In this document: positions 1-8,061 of the stretch, piece after piece
Numbering within the stretch: the first letter of the stretch is position 1
Layout: each line of letters opens with the position of its first letter
DNA from: Aureimonas ureilytica DSM 18598 = NBRC 106430
Lineage (GTDB): Bacteria; Pseudomonadota; Alphaproteobacteria; Rhizobiales; Rhizobiaceae
DNA: 43,706 bases
Reading direction: 5' to 3'
Assembly: GCF_000382705.1 (NCBI RefSeq)
Contig: NZ_ARQE01000017.1
Coordinates: 1-43,706 of the forward strand
Notes under the pieces: generated by a model
What the model was told of the DNA's origin: nothing
Database searches by the model: none
What the model saw: only the letters and a program-made list of their open reading frames with translations
Program-made: the position numbers and the translations under genes

Positions 1-1479
1 GTCGACGCGGCCATCAAAGCCGGCACGTTCACCAGCGCCTACCAGCACTTCGTCCAGTTCGGTCAGTTCGAAGGCCGCGTCGCGACCCTCTCGAACGGCA
101 CGACCATCACGGGTCCGTTCGCGAACTCCGGTACGGTTCCGGGCGCCGGCAACACCTTCACGCTCACGACGGGCGTCGACAATCTGGTTGGCACGTCCGG
201 CAACGACACGTTCCAGGGCATCCTGACCAGCGGTGCGAGCAACACGATCAACACGTTCGACTCGATCGACGGCGGCGCAGGCACCGATACGCTGAACCTC
301 GTCGTCGGCGGCAACAACGGCATTCCTGGAAACGTCTCCATCTCGAACATCGAGATCATCAACCTTCTCGGAAACGGCAACGCTGTTTCGGGTGGCGTTG
401 ACGCGCGTGTATTCGGTACGGCCGCTCAGCAGATCTGGCAGGTCAACAACGAAGCAGCCATCACGAACCTTGCAGAAGGCCAGACCGCTGGCTTCCGTGA
501 CATCGCAAACGAGCAGGCTTTCTCGGTCGGCTATCAGGCCGCTGCGGATAACGCTTCGATCGCTCTCGAAAACACCACGGTCGCAGAAGCTGGCGAGACC
601 GCCGAAACTGTCATCACCGTGACTGGCCGAGGCCTCGACTCGGTGACGGTCTCGGGTAGCCTGGCGACTGCGGAGATCGCTGACGACGCCCGCGGCGAAC
701 TCTACGGTCTCGACTACGACTCCATCGGCACCCTCAACCTCAACATTGATGGCGCCGGGGGCCCGACAGGCATCGAGACGCTGAACCTGTCGCTTTCGAC
801 GAACACGATCATCGAGGTCGGAACCGGTTTCGGCAATATCGAGACGATCGATGCGTCCGGTTCGACCGGCGGCCTAGTGGCGTCGCTCATTGGTGGGACT
901 AGCGAGATTGCGCTCTCCTCGATCATCGGCGGTTCGGGCGATGACCTGGTAATCACCGGCACGTCTCGCTACACCAACGACGTCACGATCGCGCTCGGCG
1001 CCGGCGACGACATCATCGTAGTCACGGCCGAAGAGCTTGGAACCGATGCCGACGCCGTGCAGATCACGCTGACCGGCGGTGCGGGTTCCGACCTGTTTGC
1101 GATCGGTGGTGGCAACGTCGTTACCTCGACGGAAAACAATGTGACCTCCCTTGTGGGTAACAGCATTGTCATTACCGACTTCGATGCCAGCGACGTCCTC
1201 AACCTCGCGGGCTTCACCGGCTTCACAGCTCAGAACCTTGTGAATAACGCTGTGTCGGGTGCAGACTCGTTGGCGGAAGCCGTAGCGGCAGTTGCCAACG
1301 TAACAGCTGGAGCGGGAGACGTTACGAACGTCACCAACTACGCTCAGTTCACCTTCGACGGTGCGCGCTACGTCTATGGCGACGTTGCCGAGGGCGGCCT
1401 CAACGGCGATCTACTCATTCAGGTGACAGGCGTTGCGTTCACGGCAGACAACGTTATCGGGACGCCTCTCTCCGTCTGA
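1..1479 (+). CDS. RTX/S-layer-like secreted protein, 3' part (5' end outside window)
   Basis: The frame is open from base 1 to the TGA at 1477-1479, giving 492 residues of the C-terminal part. The first ~45 residues (from VDAAIKAG, through YQHFVQFGQFEGR) nearly match residues ~107-150 of the paralogue at 2798-5029, so the missing start should carry the same N-terminal repeats. Further on there are short RTX-like Gly/Asp turns (GGSGDDL, GAGDDII, GGAGSDLF), which in this family bind calcium. There is no cysteine and the composition is rich in Thr, Asn, Gly and Ala, typical of type I-secreted surface-layer or adhesin proteins. After the shared segment the two paralogues diverge strongly. An S-layer or surface adhesin role is inferred; a secreted RTX enzyme is less likely because no catalytic domain is visible. 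A strong terminator follows. Confidence 0.85.
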   Translation, partial: VDAAIKAGTFTSAYQHFVQFGQFEGRVATLSNGTTITGPFANSGTVPGAGNTFTLTTGVDNLVGTSGNDTFQGILTSGASNTINTFDSIDGGAGTDTLNLVVGGNNGIPGNVSISNIEIINLLGNGNAVSGGVDARVFGTAAQQIWQVNNEAAITNLAEGQTAGFRDIANEQAFSVGYQAAADNASIALENTTVAEAGETAETVITVTGRGLDSVTVSGSLATAEIADDARGELYGLDYDSIGTLNLNIDGAGGPTGIETLNLSLSTNTIIEVGTGFGNIETIDASGSTGGLVASLIGGTSEIALSSIIGGSGDDLVITGTSRYTNDVTIALGAGDDIIVVTAEELGTDADAVQITLTGGAGSDLFAIGGGNVVTSTENNVTSLVGNSIVITDFDASDVLNLAGFTGFTAQNLVNNAVSGADSLAEAVAAVANVTAGAGDVTNVTNYAQFTFDGARYVYGDVAEGGLNGDLLIQVTGVAFTADNVIGTPLSV

Positions 1480-1510
1480 TAACTTTCCACTCGACAAGCT
1501 TTGAATGAAG

Positions 1511-1539
1511 CCCGCCGTCTTCGGACGGCGGGTTTTTTT
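1511..1539 (+). terminator. Rho-independent terminator
   Basis: A perfect 9-bp GC-rich stem (1511-1519 with 1524-1532) is closed by a TTCG tetraloop and followed by seven T residues (1533-1539). It lies 32 bp after the stop of the first RTX-like gene and ends that transcript. Confidence 0.95.
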
Positions 1540-1713
1540 GCGTCAGACGCGGCGCCAGCAAACGTCCCGTTGTTTTTCACCAGCGAAGAGAATAATCGGC
1601 GAACAGGAAACGCTGGATAAGATGTTTGCTTGGGGTAGGCACTTAGCTAAAAAGGCTCCATCCTCGACCGAATACCGGCCCCTGCCGCATCGCGACGCAC
1701 AACGAGTCTACGA

Positions 1714-2034
1714 ATGGCCGTTCAAACAATCCTTCAGGACCCCGAGCGGCAGCGCCTCCGCGAGGAAGGCGGCGCATGGCTTCAGAAGATGCGCTTGGAA
1801 GCCGGCCTCTCTCAGCGCGAACTGGCGAAGGCTCTGGACGTGAAGTACCTCTCCTTCATCTCGCAGATCGAAGCCGGTCGCGGACGCGTTCCCTATGAGC
1901 GCTATCTGGATTGGGCCAACGCCCTGCGCATGGACCCGCGTGAGTTCGTGGCGACGCTGATGTCCTACTATGATCCGATCACCTACGAGATCATTTTCCA
2001 GGACCCGCGCCAGAGCGGCGCGACCGCCGTTTGA
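1714..2034 (+). CDS. XRE-type helix-turn-helix regulator (copy 1)
   Basis: This 106-residue protein has a central helix-turn-helix at about residues 30-55 (GLSQRELAKALDV, then FISQIEAGRGRVP), the classic XRE/Cro fold. A conserved C-terminal part follows (LDWANALRMDPREFVATLMSYYDPITYEIIF). It has no ligand or protease domain. The next gene encodes a paralogue of exactly the same length with the same C-terminal block, so the pair arose by tandem duplication. Both lie between two RTX/S-layer-like genes and may control them; this is inferred from position only. The ATG at 1714 fits the alignment of the two copies. Confidence 0.85.
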   Translation: MAVQTILQDPERQRLREEGGAWLQKMRLEAGLSQRELAKALDVKYLSFISQIEAGRGRVPYERYLDWANALRMDPREFVATLMSYYDPITYEIIFQDPRQSGATAV

Positions 2035-2139
2035 AAGCGTAGCCCCTCGCCTTTCGGACCAGCGCCCCTTCGCGCGAAGGCGCGACCGAAGCCTGACACC
2101 GGCAGCGCCGTCAACTCGCACCGACAAGGGACACGCCGA

Positions 2140-2460
2140 ATGGCGACCAAGGGAAAAGACCAGGAAGCCGAGAAGGAGCGACTCCGCAGGGAATGCGGTG
2201 CTTGGCTGCAGAAGCAGCGCGAGACCGTCGGACTGTCACAGGCGGAGTTTGCGAAACTGGTGAAGTTCGAGTTGAAAACCTTCGTGTCTCAGGTCGAGAC
2301 CGGCAAACGTCGCATCCCCCAGGAGCACTACCATGACTGGGCGCGCGCCCTGCGCATGGACACCCGCGAATTCGTCGCGACGCTGCTCTCCTATTACGAA
2401 CCCATCACCTACGGAATCATCTTCAAGGATCGCCGGCCCCACGGGATCATCGGCGGCTAA
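2140..2460 (+). CDS. XRE-type helix-turn-helix regulator (copy 2)
   Basis: This 106-residue paralogue of the preceding gene starts 105 bp after its stop. The helix-turn-helix (GLSQAEFAKLVKFELKTFVSQVETGKRRIP) and the C-terminal block (WARALRMDTREFVATLLSYYEPITYGIIFKD) align without gaps. The recognition helix differs (KFELKTFVS against DVKYLSFIS), so the two copies may read different operators. The N-terminus is Lys/Glu-rich. It directly precedes the long leader of the RTX/S-layer-like gene at 2798, so a role in regulating that gene is plausible but unproven. Confidence 0.85.
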   Translation: MATKGKDQEAEKERLRRECGAWLQKQRETVGLSQAEFAKLVKFELKTFVSQVETGKRRIPQEHYHDWARALRMDTREFVATLLSYYEPITYGIIFKDRRPHGIIGG

Positions 2461-2797
2461 AATTTTTCCAGAAGAGGCCGAGCCTGTCCCGGGCCTGAGG
2501 AACCTTAGGATTTTACCGGTTTCACCCTCCCCTATTGCGGCTTAAGCGCCACACCCCACCCACTGACCCTCTGCGGCAGGGCTTGCCGGACTACAGTAAT
2601 CCCTATACATCGGACACCGAGCAGGGAGAGCCCCAACCGGGGTGCTTGGAGTGGGGGGACACCCAATCCAGATCTGCGCGTTCGGACGCTATTTCATCGC
2701 TCGTTTCCAGCGGCGCGGAGCGATGAGATGGCGGCCGAGACACTGAGCAGCCATGGGGACCGGCGCCGGTCCCGACCTACGACAACGGAGACTCCAA
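2461..2797 (+). promoter_or_regulatory. Long structured leader / promoter region of RTX-S-layer-like gene
   Basis: These 337 bases hold no convincing gene. A candidate promoter is CTTGCC (2582-2587) with CTATAC (2603-2608), one mismatch each to the alphaproteobacterial housekeeping boxes but with a short 15-bp spacer. If used, it leaves a leader of about 185 nt containing several GC-rich stems, including a 12-nt CCCC-AACC-GGGG-type hairpin near 2632-2643 and the perfect palindrome at 2756-2773. The Shine-Dalgarno GGAG is at 2787-2790, seven bases before the ATG. Long stable leaders are known for S-layer mRNAs; applying that here is inference. Confidence 0.4.
2756..2773 (+). repeat. Perfect 18-bp palindrome upstream of the RTX-S-layer start
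   Basis: The 18 bases are their own reverse complement and end 13 bases before the Shine-Dalgarno sequence of the gene at 2798. As RNA they form a compact GC hairpin that could stabilise the mRNA 5' region; as DNA they could be a dimeric operator for the XRE regulators encoded just upstream. Confidence 0.6.
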
Positions 2798-5029
2798 ATG
2801 TCGAACACTATCGGCTTTGACGAAAGCTTCTACCTCTCGCAGAACCCGGACGTCGCTGCGGCGGTTTCCCGTGGCGTTTTCGCGAGCGGCGCGCAGCACT
2901 ACCAGCTGAACGGCCGTTTCGAAGGCCGCAACCCGAACGCCTTCTTCAACACCTCGTTCTACCTGGGCACCTACCCGGACGTGGCGAAGGCTGGTATCAA
3001 TCCGCTCACGCACTTCCTGAACAACGGCGCTGCTGAAGGCCGTTTCGCGAACGCTGCTGAGAAGAACGCGATCGACCTGAACAACAACGGCGGCGCTGAC
3101 GACTTCAACGAAGCCGCCTACCGCACGACTTACTCGGACGTCGATGCGGCGATCAAGGCCGGCACGTTCAAGAACGCCTACCAGCATTTCGTGCAGTTCG
3201 GCCAGTTCGAAGGTCGCGTCGCGACCCTCGCGAACGGCACGACTGTTACCGGCCCGTTCGGCAACGCTGGCGCCACCGGCTCGTCGCTCGTTCTCACCAC
3301 GGGCGTCGACAACATCGTTGGCACGACCGGCAACGACACGATCACCGCAGACAACACCGGCACGACCGCGCAGTTTACCATCGCTGACAGCATCAATGGT
3401 GGCGCTGGTAACGATACCGTTCGCGTTTTCGTTACGTCCACAACGGACGTCAGCACGGTCCCGACCTCGAACATCACGAACGTCGAGACGCTTTACGTCA
3501 ATGGTGGCACGCTCAAGAACGGCTCGACGTTCGATGTGTCGGCAAACGCTGGCATCACGACTGTCGCTGTTGATAGCCCCGCAGCTCTTGCTGACGGCGA
3601 TGCCTTCACGTTCAAGGCGACCGCCTCGCAGGCGGTTTCGCTGACGAATGTCAAGGGAACTGCGGCTGGCACCACGTCGACGATCAACCTGAACGGCGCG
3701 ACCGCTGCGACACTAAACAACGTGTCCACGGACGTTACGCTGGACCTGACCTCGGCTGGCACGGCTCTCAAGCTGACCGCGACGGGCGCTGCGAGCACCA
3801 TCACGCTCGCCAACACCGGTGCGAACCTCGCGACGCTAACACTCGCGGGCGACAAGGCGCTCTCGATCACTGAGAGCCTCGCTGCGCTCAAGACGATCGA
3901 CGCTTCGGGCTCGACGGGCGGCGTGACGATCGATCAGAGCGGTATTGCTGCCAATAACGACCTGAAGTTCACGGGCGGCACCGGCAACGACACGGTGATC
4001 TTCAAGGCCGGCGCGCTCACCAACACCGATACGCTCGATGGCGGTGCGGGCACCGACGTTCTGCGCATCAACGACACCACCACGATCAACTATGCCGGCA
4101 TCAACAAGGCCGTGAACTTCGAAACGCTGTCCCTCGGCACCGACGGTGCCACGGTTGACGTATCGCAGGTTACGGCGCTCAAGAACTTCTCGGTCGATAA
4201 CGCCGGGACGACGAAGTTCACCAACGCGACCAACGCAAACAACTTCAACATCAACACCAGCGTTGATGTGACGGAAGTTTCCATTGGCAACGCTGTTGGC
4301 CAGTCCACTGCCAACGTTACGCTGAACAACTCGGCTTCGACCGCTGCAAATCACACGGTCGCCACGCTCACGCTCAGCGGCGCGACGACGGTCAACCTCG
4401 CTTCGACGAACAATGGTTCGGTTGCTAACACCAACACGATCACCACTTTCGCGAACGCCGACAACTCGAATATCGTCGTGACCGGCAACGCTGGCCTGAC
4501 GTTCACCGTTGCAGGTACCACCACTGGCTCGAAGGTCGATGCATCGGCGTTCACGGGCGCCCTGAACGTGACGGGTTCGGCGAAGGCCGACATCCTTATC
4601 GGTGGTTCGGGTGCGGACGTTATCAAGACGGGCGGCGGTGCTGACACACTGACGGGTGGCGCTGGCGTCGACAAGTTCGACGTTTCGCTCTCGGTGAACA
4701 GCGGCCAGACGATCGACTCGACGATCACCGACTTCTCGAAGGGTGAGTCCATCACCTTCGCGAACAAGGGCGCGGAAACCTTCACCAGCGCGAAAGTGGA
4801 CGTCTCGACGGCTACGACACTCGATGGCGCAGTGACCCTCGCAGCAGCTGGCGATGGCGGGACGAACGGTCTCGTCAAGTGGTTCCAGTACGGTGGCGAC
4901 ACCTACGTTGTGAACGATCAGACGAACGGTGCTTACGCGGCCGCGACGGATTTCGTCGTCAAGCTCACCGGCACGCTCGACCTTTCCACGGCGACGTTCG
5001 ACGCAACGGGTAACGCGCTTACCTTCTAA
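2798..5029 (+). CDS. RTX/S-layer-like secreted protein, full length
   Basis: This 743-residue protein starts at ATG 2798, chosen because GGAG lies seven bases upstream; the ATG at 2753 has no ribosome site and adds a non-conserved tail. The first ~145 residues contain three related ~40-residue repeats (FYLSQNPDVAAAV, FYLGTYPDVAKAG, AYRTTYSDVDAAI, each ending in a G-x-x-EGR motif), probably a surface-anchoring or S-layer N-domain. A long Thr/Asn/Ala-rich beta region follows. RTX turns lie in the last third (GGSGADVIKTGGGADTLTGGAG, residues ~605-625) and a hydrophobic C-terminus (TFDATGNALTF) is typical of type I secretion. No signal peptide and no cysteine are seen. The likely role is S-layer or abundant surface protein; adhesin is the alternative. 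Type I exporter genes are not in the window. Confidence 0.88.
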   Translation: MSNTIGFDESFYLSQNPDVAAAVSRGVFASGAQHYQLNGRFEGRNPNAFFNTSFYLGTYPDVAKAGINPLTHFLNNGAAEGRFANAAEKNAIDLNNNGGADDFNEAAYRTTYSDVDAAIKAGTFKNAYQHFVQFGQFEGRVATLANGTTVTGPFGNAGATGSSLVLTTGVDNIVGTTGNDTITADNTGTTAQFTIADSINGGAGNDTVRVFVTSTTDVSTVPTSNITNVETLYVNGGTLKNGSTFDVSANAGITTVAVDSPAALADGDAFTFKATASQAVSLTNVKGTAAGTTSTINLNGATAATLNNVSTDVTLDLTSAGTALKLTATGAASTITLANTGANLATLTLAGDKALSITESLAALKTIDASGSTGGVTIDQSGIAANNDLKFTGGTGNDTVIFKAGALTNTDTLDGGAGTDVLRINDTTTINYAGINKAVNFETLSLGTDGATVDVSQVTALKNFSVDNAGTTKFTNATNANNFNINTSVDVTEVSIGNAVGQSTANVTLNNSASTAANHTVATLTLSGATTVNLASTNNGSVANTNTITTFANADNSNIVVTGNAGLTFTVAGTTTGSKVDASAFTGALNVTGSAKADILIGGSGADVIKTGGGADTLTGGAGVDKFDVSLSVNSGQTIDSTITDFSKGESITFANKGAETFTSAKVDVSTATTLDGAVTLAAAGDGGTNGLVKWFQYGGDTYVVNDQTNGAYAAATDFVVKLTGTLDLSTATFDATGNALTF

Positions 5030-5071
5030 CCTGATGTGGCGGGCCAACCGCCGCTTTCGAGTGTAGACAAT

Positions 5072-5107
5072 GGAGGGCTCACCGTTAGGTGGGTCCTTCT
5101 CCTTTTT
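5072..5107 (+). terminator. Rho-independent terminator
   Basis: The arms 5074-5083 and 5088-5097 pair over 10 bp with two G-U pairs around a GTTA loop and can extend two more pairs outward. TCTCC and five T residues (5103-5107) follow. It ends the transcript of the RTX/S-layer-like gene. Confidence 0.88.
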
Positions 5108-5181
5108 GGTAGAATTTCAGTTAGAGCATTGCTGATACGTAAGATTTGTCGGATGGTAAAAAACCACAAATCATCGGATCA

Positions 5182-6741
5182 ATGATGTCACTTTCGGTCG
5201 CTTGGTCATCCGGCTATGTTTCGGAGCTGGCTTACACCTTCGGTTTCTATCGCGAACTGTCGCCCCAACTGCTGAACTTCTCGGCGACCGTTTACGGTAA
5301 CTCGGCGACGCAAAGCGAAAGCACCTCACGCTTGCAGATTTGCGAACTTGGTTGCGGCCAAGGATTCACGGCCAATATCCTCGCGGCGGCAAATCCTCAG
5401 CACGATTTCGTAGCGATCGACTTCAACCCGACCCAGATATGCGGCGCTCGTACATTGGCTGCGGACGCATCGCTGGCAAATATTCGCTTTTCCGATCTCA
5501 GCTTTTCCGAGCTATCTTCCAACCCGGATCTCCCGGACCGGTTCAATATCATTGTCTTGCACGGCATATGGTCGTGGATAAACGACACGAATCGCTCGGC
5601 CATCTCAGCGTTCATACGAAGCAAGCTCGACGTTGGTGGACTTGTTTACATCTCCTATAATGCCTTGCCGGGTTGGGCAGGGGGGATGTCGCTGCGTCGT
5701 CTCTTCGTCGATCACGCATCTCAGACGAATGGTCCGATTACCCCGCGCATTGAAGATGCACTCACTTTCGTTGATCGATTGAAGGGGTCCGGCGCTAACT
5801 TCTTCCGAGCTAATCCTGGACAGGTCGATCGGTTCGAGCGGATCAAGGCACAGGATCGCTCCTATCTCGCACATGAATATTTCAATCGAGATTGGGCGCC
5901 CTTCTATCATGCGGACGTTGCGGCAGAATTGGCAGAAGCGAAACTGACCTTTCTCGGCTCGGCCGGTCTCTTGGAAGGCGTAGACGCGGTCAATCTCACA
6001 CCGGAGCAGAGCGCGATCCTCGCCGAGATCGGCGATCCTGCCAAGCGCGAGACGGTGAAGGACTTCATCGTCAATCAGCAGTTTCGACGCGATATTTTCG
6101 TTAAAGGGCCCTTGCCACTCTCGCCGCGTTTGGCGCGCGAACAATGGCTAAATCAGCGTTTCGCCCTCTCCACGCCTCGCGATGACGTTACGCTCACCGT
6201 GCGCGGCACGCTTGGCGAGGCTAATCTGGCTCCAGATGTCTACAATCCCATTCTGGACTCGCTGGCAGCCGGACCGAAGACGCTGCGGCAGATGGCCTCC
6301 GAGCCGGCGATCGACAAGCTCGGCTGGAATCGCGTGACGCAGGCGTTGACCATCCTTGTTGGGGCGAACCATTTGCAGCCCTGTTTGCCGCTTAAGGATG
6401 AAGGTAAGCGTCGAACCTCCACTCGCGCTTTCAACCGCGCGGTAATGGAGCGGGCGCGCGATAGCGCCGACCTTGGGTTCTTAGCCTCGCCCGTGACGGG
6501 CAGCGGTATTCCGGTGGACCGCTTCTCTCAGCTTTTCCTTCTCTCTGCCGAGATTGGAGCCAAACGCGCAGACGACTGGGTGGAATTCGCGCTCGGCGTT
6601 CTCCTTGCGCAAGGTCAGCGGATCGTGAAGGACGGCGCGCCGCTCAGCACCCCTGAAGAGAACCGAGCTGAACTTCTTTTGCGCGCTAGGACGTTCGAAA
6701 CGAAGGCCCTGCCGGTACTAAGAAGCCTTCAGGTCGCGTGA
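5182..6741 (+). CDS. Class I SAM-dependent methyltransferase with methyltransferase regulatory domain
   Basis: From ATG 5182 the protein has 519 residues. A TTG at 5146 would add 12, but neither start has a strong ribosome site. The SAM-binding motif I reads CELGCGQGFTANILAA (~residues 54-70), followed by the acidic end of strand 2 (FVAIDFNPTQI). A later block (EYFNRDWAPFYHADVAAEL) is typical of the methyltransferase regulatory domain seen in two-domain proteins of this length. The C-terminal ~200 residues look like a winged-helix-type extension. The substrate is unknown; such enzymes often sit near surface-polysaccharide or S-layer genes, as here. It is the last host gene before the prophage. 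Confidence 0.85.
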   Translation: MMSLSVAWSSGYVSELAYTFGFYRELSPQLLNFSATVYGNSATQSESTSRLQICELGCGQGFTANILAAANPQHDFVAIDFNPTQICGARTLAADASLANIRFSDLSFSELSSNPDLPDRFNIIVLHGIWSWINDTNRSAISAFIRSKLDVGGLVYISYNALPGWAGGMSLRRLFVDHASQTNGPITPRIEDALTFVDRLKGSGANFFRANPGQVDRFERIKAQDRSYLAHEYFNRDWAPFYHADVAAELAEAKLTFLGSAGLLEGVDAVNLTPEQSAILAEIGDPAKRETVKDFIVNQQFRRDIFVKGPLPLSPRLAREQWLNQRFALSTPRDDVTLTVRGTLGEANLAPDVYNPILDSLAAGPKTLRQMASEPAIDKLGWNRVTQALTILVGANHLQPCLPLKDEGKRRTSTRAFNRAVMERARDSADLGFLASPVTGSGIPVDRFSQLFLLSAEIGAKRADDWVEFALGVLLAQGQRIVKDGAPLSTPEENRAELLLRARTFETKALPVLRSLQVA

Positions 6742-6808
6742 TGCTTTGCATTGCGACACGAGAGCAAGCTCCAACCCGCGATGACGACAAAGGCAGAAGC
6801 CGAGGCTT
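6742..6808. other. Probable host-prophage junction
   Basis: Host-like genes on the plus strand end at 6741 and the convergent phage lysis operon ends at 6809, so one prophage end should lie in or close to these 67 bases. No tRNA gene or obvious core att repeat can be seen, and the other end is outside the window. A weak 4-bp AAGC/GCTT hairpin with TTTT near 6797-6810 is the only terminator-like structure. Confidence 0.4.
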
Positions 6809-7174
6809 TTAGGGCGCATGCCTAATCTCATTTGCGAGCCGGCGAAGGTAAGCCAGCTCGGCTTGCTCGGCCGCCTCGCGGTGACGTTCGTCTTCCTCCA
6901 TCCGATCGTTGATGCGATCGAGCGTGTCGCGGATCGCGGCGAGGGTCTGGATGAGCGTGTCTTGCGTCAGCCGGTCGGCCGTAGGCGTGACGGCCACGAG
7001 CGCCGTCGCGGTGGATCTCGCCGTCTCCTCGCTTTGCGCCGTGCTCTTCAGCGCCTCCCGCCGCCCCCGAAACTGGCTCCACGCCATGAATGCGCCCATG
7101 ACGATGGCAAAGGCAATGGCACCGGCAAGCTGCGCCCAGGGGTGCAGGGTCTCAGTGCCGGGAATGGGCTGCAT
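6809..7174 (-). CDS. Small membrane protein with coiled coil, spanin-like topology
   Basis: This 121-residue protein has a single hydrophobic segment at about residues 14-31 (WAQLAGAIAFAIVMGAFMAW). A basic stretch (RGRREALK) and a long charged helical region rich in Glu, Arg and Ala follow (from DTLIQTLAAIRDTL to the C-terminus). That layout resembles inner-membrane spanin (Rz-like) subunits but is not diagnostic. It is the last gene of the lysis operon and its start overlaps the preceding gene by 23 bases. No lipobox-bearing Rz1 partner was found in the alternative frames. It could instead be an accessory holin factor. Confidence 0.6.
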   Translation of the reverse strand: MQPIPGTETLHPWAQLAGAIAFAIVMGAFMAWSQFRGRREALKSTAQSEETARSTATALVAVTPTADRLTQDTLIQTLAAIRDTLDRINDRMEEDERHREAAEQAELAYLRRLANEIRHAP

Positions 7175-7646
7175 CGACGCTTCGACCCCTTACAACGCTT
7201 GGCATCTTGCCGACCTCATACGAGCACCGGACGGTGCTGATGACCTCGCCCACAAGGAAGGCGAGGTAAGAACCGGCACCGGTCGCGGCGAATCCGACCG
7301 CCGCCCAAAAGCCCATGAAGATGAACCACCAGAGAAGCGCCGAGGCGAAGGCCATCCAGCGCCGCGCGATCGGCGAGGAATGCCACAACCCGTTGTAGCC
7401 GAGCACGGCGAAGCGGATGAGCGCGAAGCCCATCACCAGCCAGCCCACGGCGTTCTCCGTCAGCCCGGCCGCCGTCACCATGCGATCCATCATGGCGTAG
7501 GACGGCGAGAGGGCGAACGTGTCGGCCGATTGCGCCAGCGAATAGCCGAACAGGAAGGCGGCCAGGGTGCAGACCCATTCCAGCGCCTTGGCCCTCAGAC
7601 TGTCCGCCAGATGCCCGCCCGCCTCGCGGACGAAGACGGCGATCAT
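7152..7646 (-). CDS. Multi-pass membrane protein of the lysis cassette
   Basis: From ATG 7646 the protein has 164 residues. This start is chosen because it forms an ATGA overlap with the stop of the preceding holin-like gene; the longer open frame upstream is only a shadow. Four hydrophobic segments are visible: residues ~23-40 (VCTLAAFLFGYSLA), ~66-82 (AVGWLVMGFALIRFAVL), ~97-118 (FASALLWWFIFMGFWAAVGF) and ~124-136. A recognised family is not evident. Its position between a holin-like and a spanin-like gene suggests a membrane-lesion or antiholin role, which is inference. Confidence 0.65.
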   Translation of the reverse strand: MIAVFVREAGGHLADSLRAKALEWVCTLAAFLFGYSLAQSADTFALSPSYAMMDRMVTAAGLTENAVGWLVMGFALIRFAVLGYNGLWHSSPIARRWMAFASALLWWFIFMGFWAAVGFAATGAGSYLAFLVGEVISTVRCSYEVGKMPSVVRGRSVDAAHSRH

Positions 7647-8050
7647 TGCGCCGTCCTGTCTCGCTCGGCAGAGGCCGGCGAGCTGCCGATCGGCTTGCGC
7701 GCGCGCAGCCGCCCCCAGAGCGTCAGCGCCGGGCCTGACACAAGCCCGATCAGCGTCACCCACAGCATGATCACGTCGAGGATGCGGCTTTGCAGCTCGG
7801 CCGCGATCGGCACCCCGATCAGCGCCGCCGTCGCGCCGATCGCCGACAGGAGCGCGCCCCAGATCACGCGCGAGCGCCACAGCGGCTCGGCGTTCGTGAT
7901 GTTCTGGAGCGTGGGGTCCAGCTCGCGCAAGACCGCATCTCGCGCAGCCGAGACGGCTTGGGGCTCCAGGGCGATGGAGGGAGACGCGGCGGCGGCCTGG
8001 AGGCCGGCCACGACGGCGGCCGAGACGGCCTTGTTTGCACGATCACGCAT
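7643..8050 (-). CDS. Putative holin
   Basis: This 135-residue protein has an Ala-rich N-terminal half, then two hydrophobic segments at about residues 62-85 (SRVIWGALLSAIGATAALIGVPIA) and 91-112 (LDVIMLWVTLIGLVSGPALTLWG), and a charged tail. Two-TM proteins of this size directly after an endolysin gene are usually holins, which permeabilise the inner membrane at a set time. It starts 11 bp after the endolysin stop and its own stop overlaps the next start (ATGA). No sequence-level holin family was identified. Confidence 0.65.
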   Translation of the reverse strand: MRDRANKAVSAAVVAGLQAAAASPSIALEPQAVSAARDAVLRELDPTLQNITNAEPLWRSRVIWGALLSAIGATAALIGVPIAAELQSRILDVIMLWVTLIGLVSGPALTLWGRLRARKPIGSSPASAERDRTAQ

Positions 8051-8061
8051 GTCCGGTCCTT

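Noticed and set aside
3836..5047. Long minus-strand open frame (403 codons) antisense to the RTX-S-layer gene
   Set aside because: It is a shadow of a GC-biased gene: Arg/Val/Asp-rich, without motifs, and opposite a clearly coding frame.
6742..6808. tRNA gene as phage attachment site
   Set aside because: No cloverleaf or tRNA 3' end is visible at the left junction, and the other junction is outside the window.
6795..6812. Possible bidirectional terminator between the methyltransferase and lysis genes
   Set aside because: The stem is only 4 bp with a 4-nt loop, too weak to call.
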